Origin: Craterostigma plantagineum
Lineage: Eukaryota > Streptophyta > Magnoliopsida > Lamiales > Linderniaceae
Assembly: GCA_027422505.1 (NCBI GenBank)
Contig: JAPQWV010000417.1
Span: 248,001-312,000 of the forward strand
Direction of reading: 5' to 3'
Length of the DNA: 64,000 bases
Shown: in pieces, positions 33,486 to 45,715 of the stretch
Numbering within the stretch: the stretch's first letter is position 1
Layout of the letters: every line of letters starts with the position of its first letter
The notes under the pieces: generated by a model
Told to the model about the DNA's origin: nothing
Database searches by the model: none
What the model saw: only the letters and a program-made list of their open reading frames with translations
Position numbers and translations under genes: made by a program

Positions 33486-36291
33486 TGTAATACCCGAGTC
33501 CGTAAGTAAGCCGGCCAATAAATTTGCATACATGTTATATGACTTACGTGACTGCGTGAGACGTGTTTTACGATTTTATGTGTCAACATGATTTCAAATT
33601 GAGTGCTATTAGGGTTACTAACCAAGTAGAGGAATTAATTTAATTTAGGTTAGTTATTAATTTTAGGGTTTTTGGTACATGACATGTTAACTTAGAAGAT
33701 TTGATTTAGTATATTAAGTATTAATATCACATTTTGGGGAACATGAATTGGTAGAAATAAATGTCGAAACATTAATATAAACTCGACAATAACAGTCAAG
33801 GATGTCGAATGAATTGATAAACTTTAATTACTTAGCTAGAAAGGAAATAATTAAAATAATGTGGTAGGGATTATTTCTAAGGAATATGATAAGTATGAAC
33901 AAAGTGAAATCCAACATCACTTAGTTACTATGTCACGCAAAGAAAAGGGAGATAAGAATAAAAATATTATGTCATGACTTAGAAGTGGAGCATTATCGAG
34001 ATTTCAAGTGAAGAAAATACAAAAGTCGAACAGAGATCTTAACCAAGGCATAGAAAAGGTATAATTCCCCTTAATCTTAGTAGTTAATTATTTTCTTTTG
34101 ATATCAACAGTATACGATTTGTATAAGAGAAAGCTTTAGAGGGTCTTTAAGATTAAAATGATTAGGAATTTGTTAGACACGAAATATCTGAAAATGATTA
34201 GAATTTATATCGGCTTAGTTGATGAGGGTTTTGAGATCTTCAGAACTTTTATAATTATGTTTTTGGGAGTTAGGGTGAATCAAGAGTAAATTTCGATAGC
34301 TTGAGACATTTAGGGTTTTTGATAAGGTTTATAAATCTTCAAACTGTTCTTGGAGAAGTGTGGTGCTTTGATTGAAAATGTCGAGTGATAAAATGGTTTT
34401 CAGTTTAGTAGACTGTAGAAATAATGTCGAAATCCTTTCATGTTATATCGAGATTATTATGTCGAGATCCTTGTTTATAATAGGTCGAAATTTACGTTAA
34501 AGCCACGTCAAAATTGTGTATCTCGACATCTTACTGAGATATCGACATATTTAGCTTATAACTTCGACATCTATCTTGTTATAATATTGATATTTTTGCT
34601 ACAATTGGACCGAACATCTCGAGATATATTCCGAAATGTTATATAATATGTTATATACTATAATGTCGAACTATGTGCAATGATTAGTTAAAATCTCGAC
34701 ATCTATCTTGAAGACTTGTATCGAAATTATACAGATTGGTTAGTTCAGAGCTCGAGATCTTTATATACTGATTTAATTAATATCAAACTCTTACATATGA
34801 ATATCGATATCATTGTGTATCAATTAGTGTAATGTCGAAACCGACAATGGAATTAGAGATATGTATTTATCGAGATGAGATTTATCATGAAAAGGTCGAA
34901 ATCAATTCATGCCTTATCTCGAGATTTAATTGTAAACACATGTCGCGATCTTTAGTTATAATATCAACATATATATGTTAGAGTAACATGTCGAGATCAT
35001 TGTGTACCAACTAGTTCAAATGTCGAGACCCACTTTAGTTCCATATCAAGATCTATTTCAAAACCCATAAAAGTCGAAACTAGGGTTTTCAAATTAAGTC
35101 AATTTCGTGAAATTATAATTAGACTAACAAACCCAAATTTTATGTGTTTGTATACTTAGGGTTCGAAGGTTAGCGACTTACAGTACGATAAATTAAATAG
35201 CTAAGGATACCAGGTAAGTGGAAGTCCCAACTACAACACATGATTATATGTGCATGAAATTATGTGTTATATGTTTATGTGAATTTATGTGACTTCCTAC
35301 GTGAATTAATTGCATTATATGACACGCATGAATTATTTACAATACATTATGGCATGACACGCATATTCATGACATGAGCATATGCACGCACGTTTAGTAC
35401 AAAAGGCATGATATGAGAGCGTGCGTAATATACGATCGCTTTAGAGCAATAAAGATTCGCCGATATGGGCGTCTGATGTCGACTCACAGTTGAGTCACGG
35501 CTCTTCTATGCTACCATGGTGACGTCGTATGGCGCTACCGTTATGACATGGCATGTACAAGGCAATGCATGATTTTAGGGCTAATGCCCTCATGGCGGGT
35601 CGTGAAACCTGGAGGGTGCGAGCTGAGGGAGTAAACGACACCGAGGGTACCTCGGGTGTTGACTACCTCAGATTAGGCTACCAGCGTGAAGCGTCCGCGT
35701 GGCGTATGAAACCACCTTGGGACAGAAAAGGTGCCCTAGGGTTAGCCTCCCTTGAGTGGGTATTGCCACTTATATTTATTTATCCCTAGTGGATTCGAGC
35801 TCCATGATGGTGCATAGCAAGATAGCCGAGGGCCCTATATGACAAGACAAGACAAGACAAGGAAAAATATGAGGTCTAGGAAGCATTGGCGCGGATGCCT
35901 TTGCGAATTTAGGACACGTGCACGGCATGCATGGCTTTCACTTACTGAGCTTTATAAGCTCATTCCACGAAATTATGTGTTGTAGGTTCGCGGGATCACG
36001 GTACGTGATTTTACGACGGCGAGGCCTATTTTTGAAGCTTCCGGAGGACTTTTGAGGTGGCAGTGTGTACATGGATGCAACCTGAGTGGCGGGCCGATAG
36101 GTTATTTTGAACACGCATGCGCACTCTACTTTGTATTTACGTCCTAGGAATATTTTGTATTGTACAGAAGGGCTTTCCTTTATATAAAAGGAAAAATTTT
36201 GTACGCATTTTCGTATATATATTTCATTTATATCACATGCAGTCACATATAATAGTAGTAAGAAAGGGCGGTAGGAGTCAGGGGCGCCGCA
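33486..36291. mobile_element. Solo LTR, Tekay/Del-like, 2.8 kb
   Basis: Starts TGTAATACCC and ends GGCGCCGCA, with 5-bp target duplication GGTTT on both sides (33481-33485 and 36292-36296). It shares GGACTTTTGAGG and a GTACATGG-GCAACC block with the LTR at 42269-44689, so both come from related gypsy elements. No coding region or internal domain, so it is a solo LTR left by LTR-LTR recombination. Confidence 0.85.
34370..35090. repeat. Cluster of ATGTCGA-type short motifs in the solo LTR
   Basis: About 20 degenerate copies of ATGTCGA(A/G)ATC, in both orientations, occur at irregular spacing through about 700 bp. They read as scattered words in an AT-rich background and not as a strict tandem array. 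Confidence 0.6.
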
Positions 36292-36741
36292 GGTTTCGCT
36301 TGAGATCCAAGATGAAATTGGCTTATTGGGATTGCTCAAATTGATATACAAATTGTAAACGAAACCACCCAACCCAATCTATTGTTGAAAAGTTCGAAAA
36401 GCTTCGATAATTTACCAGACCTAACGTGGATTTGCTTTCTCTAGCACGTAGAGATGAGATTAGACTTTATATAGCGAGAACAGTTGTCTAAAATGTGGCG
36501 TATTGTTTGTGATTAACTGTAGATCGTGGTACCTCTGGATAAAAAAAAAAAAACTGTAGATCGTGGATGTAATAAGAATAACTAGTATGTTAACAATGAT
36601 TTTTTTATTGCGAACAACATACGTGATTTATTTAAGGTCAAATTAGTCTTTTAATTAATGTACAGTAGTGACATAAAGGATATTGATGTATTCTTTGTAA
36701 GGAAAAACCCTTATCGCATGTCGCACATGCCTAATTGTCTC

Positions 36742-37461
36742 CATGGGCGGAGCCACCTCATGGTAGGCAAGTGCTTACCCTGAAAACAAAATTGCATGTA
36801 TATATATGTATATCAATTTATCACATGTGCTTTAGATGACGCATTGTATGTATGTTTTGCTAGTAAAGAACCCACCTAAAAGCAATTGTAGATGGAAATC
36901 ACTTAACAATGTATTTAGGTACGAAATTTATCCATTAATGAACTATAACATTAATCATGTCCATTATTTAAGGTAATAATGATCATTTCATTTGATAGGC
37001 AATTATCTTATTTATTAATATATTATGGTTAAAGTCTCTTAATAGAAGGAATTGATTATCTTTTCAAATGATAGGACCATAACCTCACCTATGAAGATGC
37101 ATCTGTATCGGGCAATCGTTATTAGACGTCAACAAAAATAGAATCAAAAGTAGTCCAAAAAATAGTCAGTATTATACAGTTTGTTTTATCAAATATTTCA
37201 AAATTTTTATCTAATATAATCTCACTGAAAAATATTAGAAAATTTAAGCTACAATTGTCAGTCTTGAAGCATAATTTATATAGAATGTGATATATTTCTT
37301 GAGAAAAAAAAAAGATAATGATGCAATCATAGAATAATTTGATAAATAACTCGTTAAATATGAAAAACAATCGCAATTTGTATGGTTATTTTTTGTTATA
37401 TACTGTATAATTATTTCTTATTTTTGCCCACCCTCAAACTTTTTTCTAGCTCCGTCCCCCG
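36742..37461. mobile_element. hAT element, non-autonomous
   Basis: 720 bp with 8-bp target duplication ATTGTCTC (36734-36741 and 37462-37469). The ends CATGGGCGGAGCCA and TAGCTCCGTCCCCCG fit the plant hAT terminal pattern CAGGGGCGGAGCCA. The AT-rich interior has no transposase. A frame of 84 codons at 37122-37376 is low-complexity. Confidence 0.85.
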
Positions 37462-38161
37462 ATTGTCTCTTTCGTCAAAATGACACTGTTGTAGAAGAAT
37501 ATTAGATAGGGCTTGTAATATTTTGTGTGTTGAAGAAATATATATGAATAGGGACAAAACTCCATCTATATTCTCTTGCATGTAGTGTGGGCCCCAATCA
37601 CCGCTGATTACGTTCTATTCTCTAATTAAATTATCTTGATCTATAAATCGATAATGGGCCAGGTAAGTGGAGGAATTGAGCTTGAGCTTTACAAATTTCA
37701 ATTTTCAGTTATTATAACTTCATAGAAAACTTCATCAGATGACTCTTGAAATTTAAATCACTACCAAGGGAGATAATCATAACCTATATATGTCTTCCAT
37801 CGATTAAATGTGGGGAGGTTGATCGAGTATATAAGTTGATGTGTTACTCATCCACATATGATCAATTAATTTTAAGATGAGCTCTCACTCAATTGATTCC
37901 GCATGCTCAGTGAAGAATTTCACATTTATATACTATTTATTAATTGTCAGGGGTACTTAAAAACTGTCTAATTTGGTCTAATTTGGTGTATCAATTACAC
38001 CAAAATTTCAAGCCAATTGGTTAGTTACTTGATACGTCAGTTATACAGTTTATTGCCCACGTTCTAAGCTCTCATGAAAACAAAACTTCCGCATAATTAA
38101 AAAAATAAAAAATAAATAATACAACATAACTGCTCGCACCCACATCGGGGGTGCACGTGTG
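37462..38161. other. AT-rich intergenic DNA
   Basis: No gene seen. The right part may be the body of the Helitron that ends at 38165. Confidence 0.5.
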
Positions 38162-38165
38162 CTAG
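38136..38165 (+). mobile_element. Helitron 3' terminus (second family)
   Basis: Hairpin GCACCC/GGGTGC (38136-38154), 7 bases, then CTAG (38162-38165) and host T. The stem sequence differs from the 685 and 29115 termini. The 5' end is not located. Confidence 0.5.
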
Positions 38166-38416
38166 TCTTAATTAACGTCTATACCATTATAAACTTAGAG
38201 GGTCTAAAAACTGCCAATTGGATTGTCAAGTGTTTTTACCATTTTACGCTTTTTAGTTTATTACAATTTTATCCTTTACTTTAAAATTTTATTTTTTAAA
38301 ACATGTAATTAATAATATAAAATATTCAAAATATGAAATATATCTGCACATGTCATACATGAACTTATCCTAGTATAATTTATTTGATTAGCGTAATTTG
38401 AAGGCTAGTGAATAAG

Positions 38417-38880
38417 TATGCAAGCGAATCGAATCGAGTCAAGTACCACAAATTCTATTCGTATTCTAATGACAATTGAATACGAATATTCGGATATTTA
38501 ATCGAATCATAAAAATCGATTCTTATTCGAATTCGAATATTTTCTCGAATGTTCGAATCGAATAACGAGTAATCTTTTATTTTTCTATTTAATAAAATAA
38601 TTATATTTTAACATCTATTTAATTATAATATATTATATTTAAATGCTTTATTAATTATCATATATTATATTTAAATATATTGAAGTATACTATATTTTAT
38701 CTTAAACTATTCGAATGAGATTCCAAATATATTTGAATCGGATAGTGTGATCCTATTCGGATATTATTAGCATACAAAGTATTTTATTCGTATTCATATT
38801 TGAAATATTTTTGAATTCGAATATCAGAAATTCGAATCGAACCGCGAATTGAAATTTTTTTTTTATCCATTTGCAATCCT
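38417..38880. mobile_element. hAT-like MITE with CGAATCGAA-rich ends
   Basis: The left end TAAGTATGCAAGCGAATCG and the right end (complement TAGGATTGCAAATGG) resemble TAGGGNTGCAAACG-type hAT MITEs. The flanks CTAGTGAA and CTGGTAAA match at six of eight positions, which would be a decayed target duplication. Confidence 0.5.
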
Positions 38881-39150
38881 ACTGGTAAATTCTTGGTCTA
38901 ATAGTCAATATTTCGCGGGTCTCCCACGAAAAAAAAAACATTGGTAAATTAACTGAAATAAAATATAAAATAATAAGATGACAAATGGTCGAAGGGTATT
39001 TTTAATCCACTCAAATTAGCACCGATACCGAACTGAAAGGAACCAAAAATCCAAATAAACATAATAAGACACGACCCACATGTTCTGTTCAACATAAAAA
39101 ATGACCCCAAAACTTATCCTTATTAGGTTTACACCCCCAAAACTCCCCCT
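38881..39150. other. SAUR upstream region
   Basis: Mostly AT-rich with C-rich patches just before the TATA box. No auxin-response TGTCTC element was seen in this interval. Confidence 0.45.
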
Positions 39151-39158
39151 TATATAAA
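39151..39158 (+). promoter_or_regulatory. TATA box of the SAUR gene
   Basis: TATATAAA lies about 97 bp before the ATG, which puts the transcription start near 39182-39186. Confidence 0.75.
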
Positions 39159-39254
39159 ACCCCCGAAACTTCCTCTCTTCTTCCCAAACCAAGAAACCCC
39201 CCAAACTCTCTCTCTTACACATATATCTCCTTCACAAGGTTACTGAATTCGCCC

Positions 39255-39653
39255 ATGGCCAACGGATTCACCAAACTCGCGAGTTTTAAGTCAATTGTTC
39301 TCAAGAAAATGCAGTCCTTCAAATTCCGCCGGAGCTCCCCCGCCGCCACCGACGAAGAGGATGAGGAGTATCTTCCCGGAAAGAGTCTTAAGGCCGTCTA
39401 CGTCGGGAAATCGCGGCGGAGGTACCTCATCTCCTCCGACGTGGTGGAAAGCCCCTTATTTCGAGGGCTTGTCCAGCGAAGAAATCCTAATACAAAAAAC
39501 GCTGGCGGAGATAGCGGCGATTCTATTACAGTGGGCTGTGAGGTTGTCCTCTTCGAACACTTGCTTTGGATGCTCGAAAACGCCGACGACCACATGCACG
39601 AATTGTCGTTGGACGAATTGGTAGAGTTTTATGTCGCTGACGTGGAACGTTGA
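39255..39653 (+). CDS. SAUR family protein (small auxin-up RNA)
   Basis: A single exon of 132 codons, without introns as is usual in this family. The SAUR domain spans about residues 45-128: LKAVYVGKSRRRYLISSDVV, then SPLFRGL, then GCEVVLFEHLLWMLENAD and LDELVEFYVAD. The N-terminal part is basic, with a KFRRSS stretch and an acidic DEEDEE run. SAUR proteins mostly promote cell expansion by inhibiting PP2C-D phosphatases at the plasma membrane. The ATG at 39255 is the first after the TATA box and begins MANGFTKLASFKS. The frame is intact; the interval between the VQRRN and DSITVG parts is longer than in many members. It lies among MITEs but none enters the coding region. Confidence 0.9.
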   Translation: MANGFTKLASFKSIVLKKMQSFKFRRSSPAATDEEDEEYLPGKSLKAVYVGKSRRRYLISSDVVESPLFRGLVQRRNPNTKNAGGDSGDSITVGCEVVLFEHLLWMLENADDHMHELSLDELVEFYVADVER

Positions 39654-39892
39654 CCGATATGTTTGACATTCACTTAAAGGCATTTCTTCTTCTTTTTCAT
39701 TCTTGAGAGCCATTATTGTATCGTCATTCGACAGTATATGATTTAAGATCGTGTAATTGTAGTAGTTCTTTGTGGTGTTTATCGATATCATTATGTATAA
39801 AACGATAAATAAATTCGTTGCCACATGTTTGGAGTTTGGAGTAACTATATTTTGTTTGTTTGAGATTTAGAAAATGCGATGAAATGAACTTA

Positions 39893-40486
39893 TGCCCGTT
39901 TGGGTTTTGGATTTCGATTTGAAATCCGAATTTCGCCCAAATCTTCCGTTTGGCAATCGCACCGATTTGTATTTTGATTTCGCCCAAATCCGAGGGAAAA
40001 TCCAAACTCTTATAATTCGTCAGATTTGAAAATCCGTGTCAAAATGTCCGTTTTCGAACTCCAAAGCTGAGCACGAAACGAGTTTTTTTGTAATTGTTAA
40101 TAATAATATATAATAATTATTAGGGGGTGGACGATGAGTCGAGCCAATTCGCAAGCTCGATGAGCCGACTCGGGCTCGTCATGGATTCGGTAATGTGCCA
40201 GCTGGAGCACACTCGTGCGCACTCGAGAGCTCGCAAGCTGGCTCACGAGCTTTTCTTTTTTCTTTTTTATACTAATCATGATTTTTATTTTATTTTATTT
40301 TGTACTTTTTTAAATTGTTTTAGAAAAAGTTAGAAATCGAGTTCGATGAGCTTGAATCAAGCTCTGTTTTGAAATCCGAATTTCGAAATCCTAATGTTCG
40401 CCAAACATTGAATTTGGATTCGAAAATAGGATTACGAAATTCATAATTTAAAATTAAGCGATTTCGTTCAGAATCCAAACGCAGTC
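39893..40486. mobile_element. Tourist-like MITE
   Basis: Short inverted ends (TGCCCGTTTGG and complement GACTGCGTTTGG) are flanked by TTA on both sides (39890-39892 and 40487-40489), as for PIF/Harbinger MITEs. The block TTTGAAATCCGAATTTCG is repeated near each end. A different GAGCTCG-rich insertion lies within it. Confidence 0.5.
40123..40360. mobile_element. Probable nested MITE rich in GAGCTCG/CGAGCT
   Basis: Begins TAGGGGGTGGACGATGAG, a common hAT-MITE start, and is rich in AGCTCG and CGAGC words through to 40360. The right terminus and target duplication are not clear. Confidence 0.4.
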
Positions 40487-40550
40487 TTAGAGATGAAGGA
40501 TGGGTTGACTTGGAATGATTAGGATGGATGATTAACTTACATGTATATAA

Positions 40551-40940
40551 ATAGCGGAATTTTATGGTGCTCACCTTATGTGAGCAACTTATGTGGACAC
40601 CTGATGATGTGACACCGATTCGTGTCATTTCAACATCTCACATCGACATCTAAGTTTATTTCGTCTTATTTAACACCTTCTAGGTGCTATTAATTGACAT
40701 TTCGAATGCTGATGTGGATATTAACGCGATATATTTCATTGACATGTAAATGTTATGTAAGGCGTCAATTTGTCACATCAGCATCCGAAGTGTCGATTAA
40801 TAGCAACTAGAAGGTGTTAAATAAGACGAAATAACCTTAGATGCCGATGTGGAATGTTGAAATGGCACGAATCGGTGTCACATCAACATGTGCCCACATA
40901 AGGTGCTCACATAAGGTGCACACATAAAATTGCTCTATAT
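40551..40940. mobile_element. Foldback-type MITE with about 170-bp inverted ends
   Basis: The left part (GTGCTCACCTTATGTGAGCA onward) and the right part are near-perfect reverse complements over about 170 bp each, sharing TGTGACACCGATTCGTG and TAAATAAGACGAAATAA-type blocks, with a short core. The RNA would fold into a long hairpin. The flanks are too AT-rich for a reliable target duplication. Confidence 0.75.
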
Positions 40941-41384
40941 ATATATATATATGTATATATATACACTTTATTGGTATAACATGTTTGTAAACTAAATACT
41001 AACCAACTCAATATTATATGGGAGTTACTATTTACCGCCCCCTTTTTACTTGTTACCGCCCCCTAAAGGACTGGAAAAAGACGTTTTTGCCCCTATGTTA
41101 TTTAAATTAATTTAAAAAGGTAAAATATAATAAAAAATAAGAATTTTTATTTAAAGACCTTTACTACGCAACACTTCTCAAATCACGCATCCAAATCAGA
41201 CAAAAAAACAGAGAATTTTGCAAATCGCAATGGATCAACGACAACGAAAGGGAAGGGAAAGGGGGTGCTGTCACGATTGGTAAGAAAATTGTCGTAAAAT
41301 TCATTCGTACGTAGATAGATTGTCGAAAACGGGTGGAAATAGGCTGAAAAATGGTCGATCGGACGCAAAATAGGGCGAAAAACG

Positions 41385-41670
41385 GCACAGTCGAAGCGAA
41401 ATTTCGGCCGGCCAAGTCACGACCGAAACGTAACTTCGGTCGAGTCAGGACCGACCGAAATCCGATTTCGGTCATGACATGGCAGACCGGAATCGTCCGT
41501 CGGTCGCCGTGGATCCGACCGAAATCGTGTTTCGGTCGGGTCCGTCACAACCGAAATCCGATTTCGGTCGGATCCTCGGCGACCGAACTTAGATTTCGGC
41601 CGGCCGTAGTCGGATCGAAGTCGAATTTCGGTCGGTCATGGTCCGGCCGAATTTAGGTTTCAGTCGTGCA
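41385..41670. repeat. Subterminal repeats in the left MULE arm
   Basis: Degenerate units of about 40-50 bp centred on self-complementary CCGAAATC(C)GATTTCGG-type blocks (for example 41455-41475 and 41550-41572). They lie in the first intron of the PMD gene. Confidence 0.7.
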
Positions 41671-42268
41671 TTTTTTTTATTTTTATTTTTAATAAATATC
41701 TAATTGCAGGCCAAGGGTGGGAAGTCCCTACTCGGAGGGAGCAGCAGATCCCCCCCGTTGGAGGGATCTGGAGAGCGTCATACGAGGGCGCGCGGACGTT
41801 GATGCATCCGTTCGTAGGGAACGGGAGGAGGAGAGGCGACAGCGAGCGGGTGATTCTCATTCCGTATATACGGATTACGATCCGCATGCGGATGAGGAGG
41901 TACCCTACGATGCGGCATCGTTTGAGTCATCCAACGACGATGCGATGTCGGTCTCCTCAGGTAATTTCCTTCTCCATTATAAACTGACTTGCGATGTCGT
42001 GTCTTAATATACGTACCAAAAATTAAATTTATTTATGGGGTATTCGTAAAAAATAAAATAGGGAGCAAGCGCTCCAGGGTCGTAGATGACGATTCCTGGA
42101 GGGTGCAGGGGCCACAGCCAGGTGGTCCACAAGATGGCGAGGTGATCCCTAGTTACTTGGGGCACATCGCGCCCCGCATCTGGATGGGTGAGGAGGAGAG
42201 GCCCCTGCTGAAGTGCGAGCAGCGTGCGTTAGTGCTTCGGTCGCTGAAGCAGTGGTACTGCCAATTCC

Positions 42269-44689
42269 TGTAATGCCGGTAAAATTTATACGGGATTATT
42301 TTAATAATATTTGGAATGTGTGAAGTCGATTCGAACATACACCGATTTCTTTCCGTGCCGAGCCAAGAATTTAGAATTGGATCCGAATAATTTAAAAAGG
42401 GGCCGAAATACTTTTGGGCCAAATGGAGAATAATGGCCCAAATGTGAGAGAGATAGATTAGAGGTTAGGAATTTTTGCCCAATAGTATAAAATAATAATA
42501 ACAATAATAATAATAATAAAATTATTATGGCTAAAATTAAGTAAGGGAAAAATAAATAAAATAATTTCAATTCACCTCCCTGTGAGTGTGGTAAATAAAA
42601 CAAGATCTTTGACTTAATAAATGCACCTCCATCCATCTCCATGTGAGTATGGAGACAAGATCTAACAATCAAGCCACCTCCATGCATCTCTATAATGGAA
42701 AGAGGACAAAATAACCTAACTAATATACCACTTAATACACCTAATCAATTAATATTACATGAAGATAAATAAGAATAAATAAGCTAAAAAGAATAGAAAG
42801 AGAGGAGAGGAGAGGCGTGAGAGTGAGAGAGAAAAGGAAGAAAGGAGAGAAAGAAAAAGAAAGGAAAAAGGGAGAAAGAAGAGAAGGAGAAAAGAGAGGA
42901 GGAGAAAAACCTTCGGGAGCTCGGGATCGAAACTCTAGGGTCGGGATCACATCGAAACAACCCGTTGTGTAGTTATCTCCGGAATTTAAGGTAGGTGAAG
43001 ATCACCTACGCACGTAAACAAGTTTTGAATCCGTGAATTTTACGTGATTGCATGATCTCTTTCGAATTTATCGTGTTTATGTGCTAAACGTGAATTTCTT
43101 GTATGATTTTCGTGATGATGCTTACATGCTAAAATTCGGCCAGCTTAATACCTTAATCTTTATGAAGTTTAGGTTTATGAAAAATAAGAATAGAGTTAGA
43201 GGAATTGTGGTTAAGAGGATAGAACAAAACTTGGGGAGGATTAGTGTTTTCTAGGGTTTTATTTATCCATTTCGGCCAAGAGGTTCAAAAATTCATATCT
43301 CACAATCTAGACCTCGGACTAGAAATCCCTTTGGACAGAATCATGTTATGTAAGTCCTTTATCTGTGGTTAAAATTTCAAGTCCATCGGACATCGTTTAC
43401 CTTGTGATCATTGAGAAATCCCAAACTGTCGCAAAACAGCCGTATAAAATAGTTATTTTTAAAATTTTAGGACTTAATCGAAATTTTACAAAATTCAGGG
43501 AGTCTGTGTTGTAAAGTTCCGAACAAGGTAGATTTTTAAAGAAATATAAAGATTTTGGGGCAGATCTGAAATTTTTAAAGATTCGGGTAGATCTGAAGCT
43601 TAGGAAAACTTTCGGGTCCTAAAAAGTAAATTATGAAATTTTGGGGTTTTTAAATGTAAAATTCAGAAATATATTTTTAAATTGGGAACTTAAGTGATAT
43701 TTTGAGATTGGACGTTATAATTTGAAAATATATTAAAATATGGACCAATTGTGAAATTAGGGTCTTAAATTGAAAATGATTAAATTTTGGTAACTCTTAG
43801 TGAAATTCTGGAGAGACTTTTGGTGGTTAAGATTTCGGGCCGATAAAAATCAGAACGCGGGCTTCGGTCCCGAATTATTTGGTGTATGAGGATTTTCGAG
43901 ATCGGGCCGAGCTAATACCTCGGGCCGATACATTACATTTTATATGTTGCGTGGTGATATGTTGCATTTTATTTGCATGTCATTTGCATACACGTGGTAC
44001 GAGAGGAGTTATAATCGTGTGGGGTCACGGTAGTGTAGATGAGTGGGGCAAAGTGATCGATGTTAGTTGTCAGGATACGATTCGCTGAAGCGCTTGCGGT
44101 TGAGACCGAGATGGGGCCGCTTGTCAATAAGGTGCGGTTGAGACCGAGATGGGGCCGTTACCACTTGTCATTGTTATAGTTACGGTTGAGACCGAGATGG
44201 AGCCGTACTATCATGACATTATATGACATTTTATGCGTGGATTTCGAGTCTAGCCTAGGGCCCTATTTATGAGTTAAAAGTTGAAATAGGAACTAGCGTA
44301 TGAGATCTCGAGCGTGCATTTGTGAGGTGCCGGGTTTGGGATGTGAGAGCATTTGCATTCATGCATATTTTCATCTACTGGGCAAAAGCTCAGGGTTTAC
44401 GTGTGTAGGTAAGGCGGCTGATGGCGGTGACTCCACGGACTTTTGAGGGCGGCGCAGTACATGGGACGCAACCTGTGGAACGAGTTTGTGTTTTGTGTTT
44501 CTAAATTTGGGCGTGTACTTCTTGGGCTTCGAGTCAATAAATAAAAATGTGTTTGTGTTTGGACTTATGGATTTAGACATTGAACATATTTATACTATTA
44601 TGTTTTAAAAGTTTTAATTAAATGGGCTTTCCGCTGCTTACGCTGCGAAAATCCGCCAAAATACGTATCTAGGAAGTCGGGTCGTTACA
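42269..44689 (+). mobile_element. Solo LTR, Tekay/Del-like, 2.4 kb, inside the PMD exon
   Basis: TGTAATGCCGG at the start and GGTCGTTACA at the end, with target duplication ATTCC (42264-42268 and 44690-44694). No internal domain. The exon continues in frame across it if LTR and one ATTCC are removed. A unit TTGAGACCGAGATGG(G/A)GCCG is repeated three times at 44101-44205. Confidence 0.9.
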
Positions 44690-45715
44690 ATTCCCGCCGG
44701 AGACGCAGAGCGAGATCGATGGCACAGGCCTTTTACACCTCACAGATGCCATGCTGGTACACTTGGACCAGCCTCTTCTGTGCGCTTTGTGGAGCGCTGA
44801 CACCCCGACACGAACACCTTCCACATGCCGTGGGGGGAGATGACAATCATGCTCCACGACGTCGAGCAGATTCTGCGTATCCCGATCGACGGGACGATGG
44901 TATCGGACACACCGGACGCCGGCGACCAGCAGATCGCGGCGAGGGAGATTATGGGCGTCTCCGCAGACGTGCTGAGGGGATTTTGGAGAGGCGGTGGGGT
45001 TGCATCGAAAGACGTGATGCACAGGATGCGGGTGGGTCGGCCGGCAGGGTTCCAGGCCATCGCTTGGCTGTGGATTCTATTGGGGTCGATGCTGTTCGTC
45101 GACAAGAGCGGGAACCGGGTGAAGCGCGACATCATGCACGAGTTCTACCGCTCGCTGCCATCTGCCAGTCATTACTCGTGGGGTTCGGCCGCTCTTGCTT
45201 ACCTCTATCGCCAGCTTGGCCTCGCAAGCCGAGCGGATGCAAGGGGTTTAGCTGGGTGCCTGTCGTTACTACATGCGTGGATCTACGAGTACTTCTCATG
45301 CTTCCGCCCATACCGTCTACCCCATCATGTGGAGCCTGGCCAGATCACGCATGTGGTCCGTATCTCAGTACGAGCGGACGGGCCACCGCTTGATTGAGAT
45401 CCGCCATCAGCTAGACATGATGACTGTGAGCGAGGTATATTGACAATTTATATTCTATATTCACGACAATATGCTAATAAAAATTGCGAACTATTATCAG
45501 GTTGCTTGGTTGCCGTACGGTCCCGATCCAGCGGCGCAGCACCTGAGGACTGTTTTCGTGGGCTGGGTAGATATCGCGATATAGTGGAGCCCTACGCACC
45601 CTCGAGGGTGTTGCGCCAGCTGGGATACGTGCAGCTCATACCGCCGCCGATGAGTATGCCACATAAGGCGGTCATGCCAGCAGACCCGTCGAGGTATAGG
45701 GTGCACTATTCTGCG

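Larger units (their letters stand above)
32922..36672 (-). repeat. Right arm of the large inverted repeat, split by a solo LTR
   Basis: The arm is 32922-33480 plus 36297-36672, the reverse complement of the left arm. The solo LTR at 33486-36291 interrupts it between ACGTGGAGGTTT and GGTTTCGCTTGAG; the left arm has the uninterrupted GAGGTGTCGCTTGAG. The arm lengths match to within a few bases once the insertions are removed. Confidence 0.88.
41230..45715 (+). pseudogene. PMD (plant mobile domain) protein gene, interrupted
   Basis: Exons that join in frame: 41230-41279 (MDQRQRKGRERG), 41710-41960, and from 42062 into the solo LTR at 42269, resuming at 44695 without the repeated target bases. 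The main domain starts FHMPWGEMTIMLHDVEQIL (44815-44870), then ILRIPIDG, IAWLWILLGSMLFVDKSGN and YLYRQLGLASRADARG. A later intron (about 45434-45500) leads to a last exon with LRQLGYVQLIP. A frameshift and a TGA near 44800 and a further frameshift near 45565 show decay. PMD proteins (the MAIN/MAIL family) exist as host genes and as transposon passengers; here it is the passenger. Its role in the transposon is not known to me. Confidence 0.75.
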
